Positions 1-7,822 of a stretch of DNA of 64,000 nt are shown here, one piece after another. Each line of letters opens with the position of its first letter. Position 1 is the stretch's first letter. The position numbers and the translations under genes were made by a program. This DNA is from Clostridiales bacterium (lineage in GTDB: Bacteria > Bacillota > Clostridia > Christensenellales > Borkfalkiaceae), in assembly GCA_015055965.1 (NCBI GenBank), contig SVHG01000008.1:1-64000 (forward strand), given 5' to 3'. The notes beneath the pieces were generated by a model. The model had not been told where the DNA came from. It worked only from the letters and a program-made list of their open reading frames with translations, and ran no database searches.

Positions 1-249
1 TTCTCCGCTGACAAGCGGAGAAAGGGTACCCTTTCTTTCAATTTTAACTATAACGGCGTTTTTTTACCTTTTTTTGATTTTTTAACCTTTTTTAAATTTA
101 AGCCTTAAATCGCAAAAGAACGCCTTTTTAAATAACGTAACTTTTTTTTAAAACAAATTTGTGAATAAAAATATTTACAAACTATTTTACCAATAATAAT
201 ATTCCCTTAGTACTTGTTTTATTTATTACTCAAGTCTTTCGCATACTTA
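1..249 (-). other. leader region of an off-window leftward gene
   Basis: No ORF is supported here. The stretch lies downstream of the leftward promoter at 250-277, so it is probably the untranslated leader, or the start of the transcribed region, of a gene beyond the left edge. It opens with a perfect hairpin (TTCTCCGC, loop TGACAA, GCGGAGAA, bases 1-22) followed by a second small palindrome (AAAGGGTACCCTTT). The rest is AT-rich with several T-runs. No known RNA family was recognised. Confidence 0.4.
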
Positions 250-277
250 AGTATACCACATATTTGAAATTTGTCAA
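250..277 (-). promoter_or_regulatory. sigma-A promoter firing leftwards out of the window
   Basis: Read on the minus strand there is a -35 TTGACA (272-277) and a -10 TATACT (250-255) with a 16 bp spacer. It points left, away from glgP, so it serves a gene outside the window. The palindromic operators at 284-311 lie just upstream of the -35 box. Confidence 0.65.
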
Positions 278-283
278 TACTAA

Positions 284-311
284 TCGAAAAATTTTTCGAA
301 AGAATTTCGAA
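284..311. promoter_or_regulatory. overlapping palindromic operators (LacI-type)
   Basis: Two palindromes overlap. TCGAAAAATTTTTCGA (284-299) is perfect. TTCGAAA and TTTCGAA flank a 3 bp centre at 295-311. Both share half-sites with the palindrome over the malQ transcription start (4204-4220), so the LacI regulator encoded at 4452-5438 probably acts here too and links the leftward off-window operon to malQ-glgP. The binding assignment is inference. Confidence 0.55.
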
Positions 312-2615
312 TTATAGCTTCCAAATATTTTTTGCGTATTCTTTAACGGAACGGTCTGAAGAGAATTTTCCTGCCTTTGAAGCGTTAATTATGCACTTAC
401 GGGTAAACTCTTCACTACCGTAATCGTTTAATAATTGAGTTTTTACTTGTATGTAGCTACGGAAGTCGTGAAGCACTAAGTAGTGGTCTGCGCTCCAACC
501 GCCAAAAAGCGATTGCTTTAAGCTTGCAAGCATACCGGTTCCGTTGTCGTTAAACGTTCCGTCGTCTAAGGTATCAACTATGCGCTTAAGATCCTTATCT
601 GCCATATATACTTCGTAAGGCTTGTAATCCTTCTTAACGCGGGCAACCTCTTCTACGTCCGCACCGAATATATATTCATTTTCTTTTCCGGCTTCCTCGC
701 AAATTTCTACGTTTGCGCCATCCATAGTACCAAGCGTAACAGTTCCGTTCAACATAAACTTCATATTGCCCGTTCCGCTTGCTTCAAAGCCTGCAGTTGA
801 AATTTGTTCAGATACGTCTGCCGCGCAGAATATCTTTTCTGCATAGGATACGTTGTAATCACTTACAAATACCACGCGAAGCTTATCCTTGGTATCAGGA
901 TCGTTATTAACCTTTTCTGCTATGCAGTTAATAAACTTAATGATTGCCTTAGCATTGTAATAGCCCGGTGCAGCCTTTGCTCCAAATATAAACGCCGTGG
1001 GCTTAAAGTCAGGCATTCTACCCTCTTTAATTTCAAAATAGTAATATAAAATAGAGAAGGCGTTTAACAACTGGCGCTTATATTCGTGTAAACGCTTTAC
1101 CTGTATATCAAACATGAAGTTAGAGGGAATTTCTACCCCTTCTCTTTTTAAAATAAAATCAGAAAGCTGTTGTTTTTTAGCTTGTTTCATTGCTTTAAAC
1201 TTAGCAACGAATTTCTCGTCATCAACAAATTTAGCAAGCTCGGCAAGCCTTTCTAAATTATTTTGCCAACCGTCACCAATATATTCTGTTATAAGTGAAG
1301 AAAACTCCTCATTACATACGGCAAGCCAACGTCTTGGTGTTATACCGTTAGTTACGTTTTTAAAACGCTCGGGATAAACCTCATACCAATCCTTAAAGGT
1401 ATCTTGCTTTAAAATATCAGTATGCAACTGAGCAACGCCGTTTGTTGCCGAAGAACAATAAATAGCAACGTTTGCCATATGCACGGTTTCATCCTTTATG
1501 ATAAATAGCTTTTCATTCTGCAAGTTCTTTTCTATATGCTTTTGCATCATTCTAAGAACCCTTGCTATTTGAGGAATGAGTTTTTTAACTCTTCTCATAT
1601 CCCATCTTTCTAGCGCTTCACCCATAATTGTATGGTTGGTAAAATTAAACACCTTACGAGATATCTCAAAGGCCTTGTTAAAGGTCATATTTTCTTCCAT
1701 AAGTAGGCGTATAAGCTCGGGAATAGCAAATACGGGGTGCGTATCGTTTAACTGTAACGATAGGCTTTCATGTAATTTTTCAAGTGGTTTACCGCTTGCT
1801 TTATGCTTGCGAACAAGGTCTTGAATAGTAGCAGACGTAAAGAAATATTCCTGCCTTAATCTTAAAAGTCTACCTTTTTCCGTTGAGTCATTAGGGTATA
1901 AAACGTAACAAATTTCTTCTGCTCTTACCTTACGCGTAGCAATGACTTGAGTTTTCATTTCATTGAATAAATCAAAGTCAAAATCATCCGCCTCTTCACT
2001 TTGCCAAAGTCTTAAGGTATTAATAGTATTTCCGCCGTAACCGATAACCGGCATATCGTAGGGAACAGCCTTAACCTTATAATCTGCAAAGCTTACGGTA
2101 ACGCTTTCGTCATCCTTTCTAAAGCTCCAAGGATCGCCGGCCTTTTGCCAATCGTCTGCAACCTCACGTTGAAAGCCATCCTCTATGCGTTGACGGAAAA
2201 GACCGTAACGATATCTAATGCCATAGCCGTCTAAGGGAATATTTACGCTTGCACCCGATTCTAAATAACAGGCAGCAAGTCTACCTAAACCGCCGTTACC
2301 TAAAGCGGCGTCTTCTATATCCTCAAACATAGTAATATCCATACCGCGCAAAGCAAGCTCTTCTTTAACGCCGTTTAATATTCCTAAATTGAATAAGTTT
2401 GCGTAAATTGACCTACCAATTAAAAATTCAGCAGATAAATATCCCACTCTCTTTTTACCGTTGGTAACGCCTTTATTCCAACCCTCTGCAATTTCTGCCA
2501 TAACTGCGCGACTTATAGCGCAATATACTTCTGAAACACAAGCATCTTCTAGCTTTTTGCCCGAATTTGCCTTTACTATAATTTCTGCATTTTTTATAAT
2601 CTGTTTATAATTCAT
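312..2615 (-). CDS. glgP: glycogen/maltodextrin phosphorylase
   Basis: Cytoplasmic GT35 alpha-glucan phosphorylase that releases glucose-1-phosphate from glycogen or maltodextrin ends. The 767-residue protein is slightly short for the family (about 800-850). The active-site stretch GTGNMKF with the pyridoxal-phosphate lysine (about K619) and the following NGTVTLGTMDGANVEI are intact. The early glycine-rich stretch ALGNGGLGRLAACYLES is also present. It lies 80 bp behind malQ on the same strand, so the two are likely one operon: MalQ extends and rearranges maltodextrins and GlgP phosphorolyses them. No separate promoter was seen between them. Family assignment is firm; glycogen versus maltodextrin preference cannot be decided. 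Confidence 0.97.
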   Translation of the reverse strand: MNYKQIIKNAEIIVKANSGKKLEDACVSEVYCAISRAVMAEIAEGWNKGVTNGKKRVGYLSAEFLIGRSIYANLFNLGILNGVKEELALRGMDITMFEDIEDAALGNGGLGRLAACYLESGASVNIPLDGYGIRYRYGLFRQRIEDGFQREVADDWQKAGDPWSFRKDDESVTVSFADYKVKAVPYDMPVIGYGGNTINTLRLWQSEEADDFDFDLFNEMKTQVIATRKVRAEEICYVLYPNDSTEKGRLLRLRQEYFFTSATIQDLVRKHKASGKPLEKLHESLSLQLNDTHPVFAIPELIRLLMEENMTFNKAFEISRKVFNFTNHTIMGEALERWDMRRVKKLIPQIARVLRMMQKHIEKNLQNEKLFIIKDETVHMANVAIYCSSATNGVAQLHTDILKQDTFKDWYEVYPERFKNVTNGITPRRWLAVCNEEFSSLITEYIGDGWQNNLERLAELAKFVDDEKFVAKFKAMKQAKKQQLSDFILKREGVEIPSNFMFDIQVKRLHEYKRQLLNAFSILYYYFEIKEGRMPDFKPTAFIFGAKAAPGYYNAKAIIKFINCIAEKVNNDPDTKDKLRVVFVSDYNVSYAEKIFCAADVSEQISTAGFEASGTGNMKFMLNGTVTLGTMDGANVEICEEAGKENEYIFGADVEEVARVKKDYKPYEVYMADKDLKRIVDTLDDGTFNDNGTGMLASLKQSLFGGWSADHYLVLHDFRSYIQVKTQLLNDYGSEEFTRKCIINASKAGKFSSDRSVKEYAKNIWKL

Positions 2616-2674
2616 TATACACCTATAATTTTTTTCCTTTTGTAACGATTAAAACCTAGCTTTTTAATTAGCTT

Positions 2675-2704
2675 TGCCCTAATGGTTATAGGCAATTATC
2701 TGCC
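2675..2704 (+). repeat. weak copy of the dispersed CGATTA motif
   Basis: The segment around GTTATAGGCAATTATC partly matches the 30 bp intergenic motif described in the findings and overlaps the malQ stop codon. It is the weakest copy apart from the one at 62303. Confidence 0.3.
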
Positions 2705-4183
2705 CGATTTTTTAACAAGGCCTGCAATAATTTGCGCCCTGCTTTTCTTTAAGTGTTCACCCTTTAATCTCCAGCTCCAGTTCCAAGTTCCCAAAGTTCC
2801 GGGGTGATTTATTCTTGACTCTCTGCCTAAAAGCAATAAATCCTGTAACGGCATTATTACGAAGCGAGCCTTACTTAAATATGCGAGCTGAACAACCGCC
2901 TTGGTTGCTTGCAATTTGCAATTTCTGGTTAACTCTACACCAAACTTTGCACATTCTTTTCTTAAATCGTCAAAGAAAATTTTTCTGTATTTTGCGGGTA
3001 AATCCTCTATATATTCTATAAAAGTCGCGTTATCGTGCGTACCTGTGTATACAACGCAATTTTCACCGTAATTAGAGGGCTTATATTCGTGTTTAGGGTT
3101 GCCGTCGAATGCAAACTGTAAAATTTTCATTCTTGGAAAGCCGGTATTCTTCATAAGGCGATAAACACCGTCGTCTAAAAGTCCCAAATCCTCCGCTACG
3201 ATATTCCAATCAAGCTTATCTTCAAATAGAGCTTCCTTAGGTCCGTCATACCATCTGCCAATCTTAGCATCAGTCATACCTTCAGGAATAGCATAGAAAC
3301 GGTCAAACCCTCTAAAATGGTCAATACGCACGTAATCATACATAGAAAGCGCTTTTCTAAGCCTATTCGTCCACCATTTATAGCCGTCTTTTTTCATTTC
3401 ATCCCAATTATATAAAGGATTTCCCCATAACTGGCCGGTTTCGCTAAAATAATCGGGTGGAACGCCTGCAACCTCTTTTAATCTACCGTTTTCGTCAAGC
3501 ATAAATAATTCGGGATTAGCCCAAACCTCAACGCTATCGTCTGAAACGTAAAGAGGCATATCTCCCATAATGGAAATACCGCGGTCGTTTGCATATTTTT
3601 TAATTTCTTTCCACTGCTTAAAGAAAGTATATTGGGTAAACTGCCAAAATAATATATCTTCTTGATGTTCTTTTTCGAACTGCTTTAACGCGCCTTCGTT
3701 ACGTAAACGCAATTCTTCATTCCACTTAGAAAATGGAAGCCAATCATTATTTTCCTTTATAGCCATAAATAAAGCAAACTGAGCAAATTCACCTTCATTT
3801 ATGAACTGCAAAAATTTACCGTCCTCTTTATTGAAACGCTTGAATGCCAATTTTAAAAGAGGTATTCTGCGATAAAAAAGCTGTTCGTAGTTAACTCTTT
3901 CGCTTTCACAAGAATACTCGTTGGCCTCTTCTTCGGTAAGTAAGCCTTCGTTTATAAGCTTTCTTATATCAATAAGATAGGGACTTCCTGCCGTAGCACA
4001 GGTGGACGCGTAAGGAGAATCTCCGTAGCCGGTGGGAACCAATGGTAAAACCTGCCAAAGATTTTGGCGCGCAGTTACCAAAAAGTCTATAAAATTTTCC
4101 GCTTCCTTGCCTAAAGTGCCAACGCCGTATTGCGAAGGTAATGCGGTTACAGGGAGCAACACGCCTAAATAACGATTGGTCAT
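2696..4183 (-). CDS. malQ: 4-alpha-glucanotransferase
   Basis: GH77 amylomaltase that transfers alpha-1,4-glucan segments between maltodextrins and releases glucose. The open frame extends upstream to 4252, but the ATG at 4183 is chosen because AAGGAG sits 7 nt before it and the family-typical N-terminus (TNRYLGVLLPVTALPSQYGVGTLG region) begins there. The upstream part would also overlap the promoter and operator. This gives 495 residues, normal for the family. Catalytic motifs are visible: RIDHFRGFDRF (nucleophile Asp), AEDLG (acid/base Glu) and TGTHDN (transition-state Asp). It is the first gene of the malQ-glgP operon, with a strong promoter and a palindromic operator directly upstream. 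Confidence 0.96.
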   Translation of the reverse strand: MTNRYLGVLLPVTALPSQYGVGTLGKEAENFIDFLVTARQNLWQVLPLVPTGYGDSPYASTCATAGSPYLIDIRKLINEGLLTEEEANEYSCESERVNYEQLFYRRIPLLKLAFKRFNKEDGKFLQFINEGEFAQFALFMAIKENNDWLPFSKWNEELRLRNEGALKQFEKEHQEDILFWQFTQYTFFKQWKEIKKYANDRGISIMGDMPLYVSDDSVEVWANPELFMLDENGRLKEVAGVPPDYFSETGQLWGNPLYNWDEMKKDGYKWWTNRLRKALSMYDYVRIDHFRGFDRFYAIPEGMTDAKIGRWYDGPKEALFEDKLDWNIVAEDLGLLDDGVYRLMKNTGFPRMKILQFAFDGNPKHEYKPSNYGENCVVYTGTHDNATFIEYIEDLPAKYRKIFFDDLRKECAKFGVELTRNCKLQATKAVVQLAYLSKARFVIMPLQDLLLLGRESRINHPGTLGTWNWSWRLKGEHLKKSRAQIIAGLVKKSGR

Positions 4184-4203
4184 TTGAATCTCCTTAAATG
4201 TTT

Positions 4204-4220
4204 TTCGAAAACTTTTCGAA
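4204..4220. promoter_or_regulatory. operator over the malQ transcription start
   Basis: TTCGAAAACTTTTCGAA is a perfect 8+1+8 palindrome. It lies immediately downstream of the malQ -10 box, covering the expected +1, a classic repressor position. The divergent LacI-family gene next door is the obvious ligand-responsive repressor. Confidence 0.7.
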
Positions 4221-4223
4221 TAT

Positions 4224-4252
4224 ATTGTAACATTCATTTCTAACGTTGTCAA
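4224..4252 (-). promoter_or_regulatory. malQ-glgP sigma-A promoter
   Basis: On the minus strand, -35 TTGACA (4247-4252) and -10 TACAAT (4224-4229) are separated by exactly 17 bp. The operator palindrome begins next to the -10 box. Confidence 0.8.
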
Positions 4253-4394
4253 TATTTTTTTAAAATTTTTTATCTCTTAAGCAAAAAAAAAATTAAATTT
4301 ATAGCATTTTTAAAATCTAAAACCACAAAAATAGTGCAAATTTTCAGCAATTTTAACTATTTTACAAAAATTTCGTAAAATTTCGTAAATTTCG

Positions 4395-4423
4395 TTGTTT
4401 TTTAGAAAAAAAGATGATATACT
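4395..4423 (+). promoter_or_regulatory. promoter of the LacI regulator gene
   Basis: -35 TTGTTT (4395-4400) and -10 TATACT (4418-4423) with a 17 bp spacer. Just upstream, AATTTCG recurs three times at roughly 10-11 bp intervals (about 4365-4395). These resemble half-sites of the TTTCGAA operators and suggest autoregulation. Confidence 0.6.
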
Positions 4424-4451
4424 AAAACCAGCAAACAAAAGAGGAAACTTT

Positions 4452-5438
4452 ATGACTATTAAAGAAATAGCAAGCGCTTTAGGAATTTCCACAAGTACCG
4501 TTTCAAAGGCTCTTAATAACGCAACCGACGTTAGCGAAAAAACACGCAGAAAGGTTCAAGAATATGCAGACTCAGTTGGCTTTTCATTTAAGAATGCAGG
4601 CCCACAAAAACGTATTTGCATGCTATTCGAAAATATGGATTCGCAAAGCAATTTACAGGTTGGTTATTCCGTTCTAACAGGCTTTCAGCACGCGGCAAAC
4701 AACTTTCATTACGAGGTTGTTGTTGAACACTGCACCGATACTTGCGCGCCAAATTTAAAAGAGCTTTGCCGTGACAATAATTTTATTGGGGTTATGGTTT
4801 TGGGAACTAAGCTTACGAGTGATATCATTAAACAGCTTGAAGAAACAGACGTTCCCGTTATGTTAATGGACTCTTACGTAAAAAACCCAAAGGTTTCTTG
4901 TATTAGCAGTGATAATATAAACTCTATTTCTGCAATCGTAGAACAACTAATAAAGGATGGCCACGTTAATATTGGCTTTTTAGGTGGCGAAAAGAGTTCC
5001 CTTGTAAGCCGTGAAAGATTTGCAGGCTACGTTACAGCCCTTAACGGCGCAAATATAGAATACAATTCTAATTTTGTTTGTTACGGCAACTTCACAGAAG
5101 AAGGAGGCAGGTCATGCGCCAAGCACTTCATTGATAATAAGGTTACTGCCGTTGTTTGCGCTTCTGATATTATGGCTATTGGTCTTATTAGGGGCTTAAA
5201 AGAGCTTGGTGCAAAAGTTCCGGATGATATTTCCGTTAGCGGATTTGACGATTTAGAAATTACAAGATACTTCTCACCTGCTCTAACAACCGTAAAGCAA
5301 GATTTCTTTATGCTTGGCAAAACCGCATTTACCATTTTACGCCAATCAATAAAGGGCTATGAAACAAAAAGAATTATTTTGCAAGCAGAGCCCATTTTTA
5401 GAAAATCAACCTGTAAAGCTTCAAACAAAAATAGTTAA
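4452..5438 (+). CDS. LacI-family repressor of the malQ-glgP region
   Basis: The LacI/GalR-type N-terminal helix-turn-helix (IKEIASALGISTSTVSKALN) is followed by the hinge and a periplasmic-binding-protein-like effector domain. The frame is open upstream to 4395, but the ATG at 4452 has GAGGAAAC just before it and begins the HTH at the usual place, giving 328 residues. It is divergent from malQ-glgP, with a perfect palindrome over the malQ start and related palindromes at 284-311. It probably represses alpha-glucan genes and responds to a maltodextrin-like sugar. The effector is inferred from context only. A terminator follows at 5574. Confidence 0.9.
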   Translation: MTIKEIASALGISTSTVSKALNNATDVSEKTRRKVQEYADSVGFSFKNAGPQKRICMLFENMDSQSNLQVGYSVLTGFQHAANNFHYEVVVEHCTDTCAPNLKELCRDNNFIGVMVLGTKLTSDIIKQLEETDVPVMLMDSYVKNPKVSCISSDNINSISAIVEQLIKDGHVNIGFLGGEKSSLVSRERFAGYVTALNGANIEYNSNFVCYGNFTEEGGRSCAKHFIDNKVTAVVCASDIMAIGLIRGLKELGAKVPDDISVSGFDDLEITRYFSPALTTVKQDFFMLGKTAFTILRQSIKGYETKRIILQAEPIFRKSTCKASNKNS

Positions 5439-5573
5439 CGTAAATTAATAAAAACGTTATCTCTGTCAAGCAGCACCGACTAAGCCGATAGCTTGATTAA
5501 ACGCTTCAAGCGCATAGTACCAACAGCGCTACTCGCACTCGAATCAACTAACACTCGCACAACCCATACAGCA

Positions 5574-5597
5574 GCCACCTTTTAGGTGGCTTTTTAC
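5574..5597 (+). terminator. intrinsic terminator downstream of the LacI gene
   Basis: GCCACC, loop TTTTA, GGTGGC, then TTTTTACTT. It lies 135 bp after the stop codon of the LacI regulator. Nothing recognisable fills the intervening stretch. Confidence 0.7.
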
Positions 5598-5670
5598 TTA
5601 CTTCCTTTTACCGACTCACCGGTAAACCTCAACAGCCCTACACGACTATAGTATGGTTTTTATTTATATC

Positions 5671-5700
5671 AAAAAAGTGCCTATATAGGTCGATTAACGG
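5671..5700 (+). repeat. dispersed CGATTA motif, copy
   Basis: AAAAAGTG, then CTATATAGGTCGATTA. This is a clear match to the 30 bp intergenic consensus. Confidence 0.65.
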
Positions 5701-5760
5701 CTATTTTAAAGTAAATTTTACCTTTTTCTTTGAATTTTTACTAAAAAATAATGAAATATA

Positions 5761-5790
5761 GCAAATAATCAACTTATAGCCCGACTTTTT
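5761..5790 (-). repeat. dispersed CGATTA motif, copy
   Basis: On the minus strand AAAAAGTCGGG then CTATAAGTTGATTAT. One base of the core differs from the consensus. Confidence 0.6.
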
Positions 5791-5869
5791 ATTTTTTTAA
5801 CACAACAAAAAAACGGCCTTTTTATTATAGCTAAGAAAGCAACAAAAACAGTCATTTAGCAAATAAAAA

Positions 5870-5904
5870 ATGCACCACCAAAAGGTCTAACTTTGGGGGT
5901 GCAT
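5870..5904. repeat. GGTCTAAC hairpin element, copy 1
   Basis: ATGCACC and CCAAA pair with TTTGG and GGTGCAT around the loop GGTCTAAC. The following bases ATCAATAT are also shared with the second copy at 45808-45847. Confidence 0.6.
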
Positions 5905-6300
5905 ATCAATATATGGTTGCGGTTTTTATTTTTCGGGCATAGCCCTTGCTCACCGGCTAGCGCAAACGTGCTTTTTATTGACTTGCCGGTTATGAAGTTA
6001 TTACCTGCTACCCGTCAACGGGTTTCACTTTTGCCTTCTCCTGCGGGAGAAGGTGTCACGAGTTTTCGAGTGACGGATGAGGAGTTGTATAATTAGCGCT
6101 TTAATTTTTATTTATATTTTTTACCAAAACACCTCATCCACCACTAACGTAGTCCCCTTCCCCCCACTGGGGAAGGCTCTTTTCCACTCACCGGTAAACC
6201 TCTACTGAACCACGCGACTATCGCGTGGTTTTTCTTTATATCAAAAAAACGACAAGACTAGTCTTGCCGTTCAATTTTAATGGTTTATTGTTTTTTTAAC

Positions 6301-6330
6301 CCAAAAGTACCGATATAGGTCGATTATCAG
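6301..6330 (+). repeat. dispersed CGATTA motif, copy
   Basis: CAAAAGTACC then GATATAGGTCGATTATC. It lies just past the 3' end of the fructan locus. Confidence 0.65.
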
Positions 6331-6348
6331 CACTTTCATATAAATTAA

Positions 6349-6378
6349 AAGCGTTTTTCAAAAACTGAAAAACGCTTC
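6349..6378. terminator. terminator at the end of the fructan locus
   Basis: AAGCGTTTTTC and GAAAAACGCTT form a long stem around AAAAACT, a few bases past the GH32 stop codon, with T-rich sequence on both sides. It probably works in both directions. Confidence 0.65.
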
Positions 6379-6382
6379 TTTT

Positions 6383-7744
6383 TTATGCTTTTAAAATAAC
6401 GTTCGCCCTTTCGTAAATACAGCTATCTGCCTTAACGGCAATTTCTAATCGGTCTGCATCAGCAGGGGGATATATGGTAGAGGATAACGCTCTGCCGTCT
6501 TCAAATATTTCCACAGAGAACTCATCCATAACGATAGTTAAGGTTATTTCCCTATTATTTGAACAAGGCATACGGCGAATACCGTTTAAAGAGTCTAAAT
6601 CCTTTTCTACGCCCGTTATAGCCTCGCCGGAGTTGGAACGGTCAAATACCCATTCACCATCCTTTAAAGTCAAATAGGTATAATTAACGCCGTTAGAACG
6701 CATTTTTATATTAATATCTTTTAAGTTGGTTACTTTTACCGTAATAACTCCCTTGGTAAGCCTATCACAAAGCCGGTCTTTAACCTCAGCTTTAACCGCT
6801 TTTTCGCAGTTTACGATTGGTTCTTGATATAAACGGCCATCCTTAACTGAAACACTTCTTGGAATGGTTAGCATACCCGCAAAGCCGTATTTTTCAGAAG
6901 GCACGTTTCTATCCCACATATTAAGCCAACCGATTAGCACGTTTTTACCTGCTACCGTTTGAGGGGCGTACATATCAAATCCGTAATCCACGATTCCGCG
7001 ATTTACCTCATTGAATTTGCCGGTAGAATAATCTATTTTACCAATATGCCAACGGGAGGTATGTACGTTTAAATGTATTCCGTTTTCACTTGGCTGAAAC
7101 TGTTCGCAAGAAAGCAAATAACCTAACTCTTCGTTATAGTCGGGACATTCTATCATAGTACCCTTGCTATCTTCGCCAAATAGGTCGTTAACGAAATCCC
7201 AATGCAATAAATCTTTAGATTTATACAATAAAATTCTACCGCGACCTTCTATTTTTCTTACGGCAATAACGCACCAAAAGAAATCGTTAAAGAACCAAAC
7301 CTTAGGATCGCGGAAATCGCAAGGCGCGTAACCGCTTGGTAAAAGCTCTTCCCCAATAACGATACCGTGCTTTTTAAAGGTTATACCGTCTGCGCTTTCT
7401 GCTAAGCATTGAACCTGCCTAATGCTTTCACCGCCTTGATTTTCTATAAAGCCGGTGTACATAAGCCATAGCTTGCCGTTATATACGATTGCGCTACCGG
7501 AAAAACAGCCGTTCTTATCGCATTCATCCCCGGGTTTTAAAGCAAAGGGTAAATACTTCCAGTTAGTTAAATCATCACTAACCACGTGTCCCCAATGCAT
7601 AGGTCCCCACTTTGTATCGTAAGGATAATGCTGAAAAAAGGCATGGTATTGGCCGTTGTAAAAGATCAATCCGTTTGGATCGTTTATCCAACCTGTTTCC
7701 CCGGTTATATGAAAAGCGGGTTGTTTAGTTTTAATAATAGTCAT
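6383..7744 (-). CDS. cytoplasmic GH32 beta-fructosidase / sucrose(-6-P) hydrolase
   Basis: 453 residues without a signal peptide, so cytoplasmic. The GH32 catalytic triad is complete: nucleophile D22 in WINDPNG, transition-state D146 in FRDP, and acid/base E199 in ECPDY. A short beta-sandwich C-terminal part follows, normal for SacA/ScrB-type enzymes. It is the last gene of the fructan locus, 78 bp behind the giant lipoprotein. Import here is by an ABC system rather than PTS, so the natural substrates are probably unphosphorylated sucrose, kestose or short oligofructosides. The released fructose would go to the kinase at 26401-27306. Exact substrate is unresolved. Confidence 0.92.
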   Translation of the reverse strand: MTIIKTKQPAFHITGETGWINDPNGLIFYNGQYHAFFQHYPYDTKWGPMHWGHVVSDDLTNWKYLPFALKPGDECDKNGCFSGSAIVYNGKLWLMYTGFIENQGGESIRQVQCLAESADGITFKKHGIVIGEELLPSGYAPCDFRDPKVWFFNDFFWCVIAVRKIEGRGRILLYKSKDLLHWDFVNDLFGEDSKGTMIECPDYNEELGYLLSCEQFQPSENGIHLNVHTSRWHIGKIDYSTGKFNEVNRGIVDYGFDMYAPQTVAGKNVLIGWLNMWDRNVPSEKYGFAGMLTIPRSVSVKDGRLYQEPIVNCEKAVKAEVKDRLCDRLTKGVITVKVTNLKDINIKMRSNGVNYTYLTLKDGEWVFDRSNSGEAITGVEKDLDSLNGIRRMPCSNNREITLTIVMDEFSVEIFEDGRALSSTIYPPADADRLEIAVKADSCIYERANVILKA

Positions 7745-7762
7745 AATATATCTCGCTTTTAC

Positions 7763-7791
7763 GCTTCCCCCACCCTATTGGCGGGGGAAGC
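7763..7791. other. GC-rich hairpin between giant lipoprotein and GH32
   Basis: GCTTCCCCC and GGGGGAAGC form a perfect 9 bp stem around an 11 nt loop in the 78 bp gap. There is no strong T-run, so an RNA-processing or mRNA-stability stem separating the last gene from the rest of the operon is more likely than a full terminator. Part of its sequence recalls the repeat fragments at 6131-6180. Confidence 0.5.
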
Positions 7792-7822
7792 CCTTTAATT
7801 AAATTAGAATGCTTTTAAACGA

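Larger units (their letters stand above)
5598..6348. repeat. intergenic region made of several repeat families
   Basis: No convincing gene. The pair CTCACCGGTAAACCTC recurs at about 5614 and 6186, each followed by a small hairpin (ACGACTATAGT; CCACGCGACTATCGCGTGG), then TTTATATC and an A-run. Inverted pieces of a repeat with CCTTCTCCTGCGGGAGAAGG and a CTCATCC core occur at about 6030-6090 and 6131-6180. Repeats of this look are common in gut Firmicutes. Three copies of the CGATTA motif (5671, 5761, 6301) and a GGTCTAAC hairpin (5870) lie among them. The open frame at 5893-6096 is built from these repeats and is not called. Confidence 0.6.

Noticed and set aside
1-22. Terminal hairpin TTCTCCGC/GCGGAGAA as an end of another hairpin-ladder element
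   Set aside because: Only TTCTCCGC is shared with the element ends; no spacer array follows, and it is better explained as an ordinary stem in the leader of the off-window gene.
4310-4492. 60-residue minus-strand frame in the malQ-lacI intergenic region
   Set aside because: Overlaps the lacI promoter and gene start; low-complexity AT-rich translation.
5893-6096. 67-residue open frame in the repeat-filled gap
   Set aside because: Composed of repeat fragments, no start signal, no protein-like composition.
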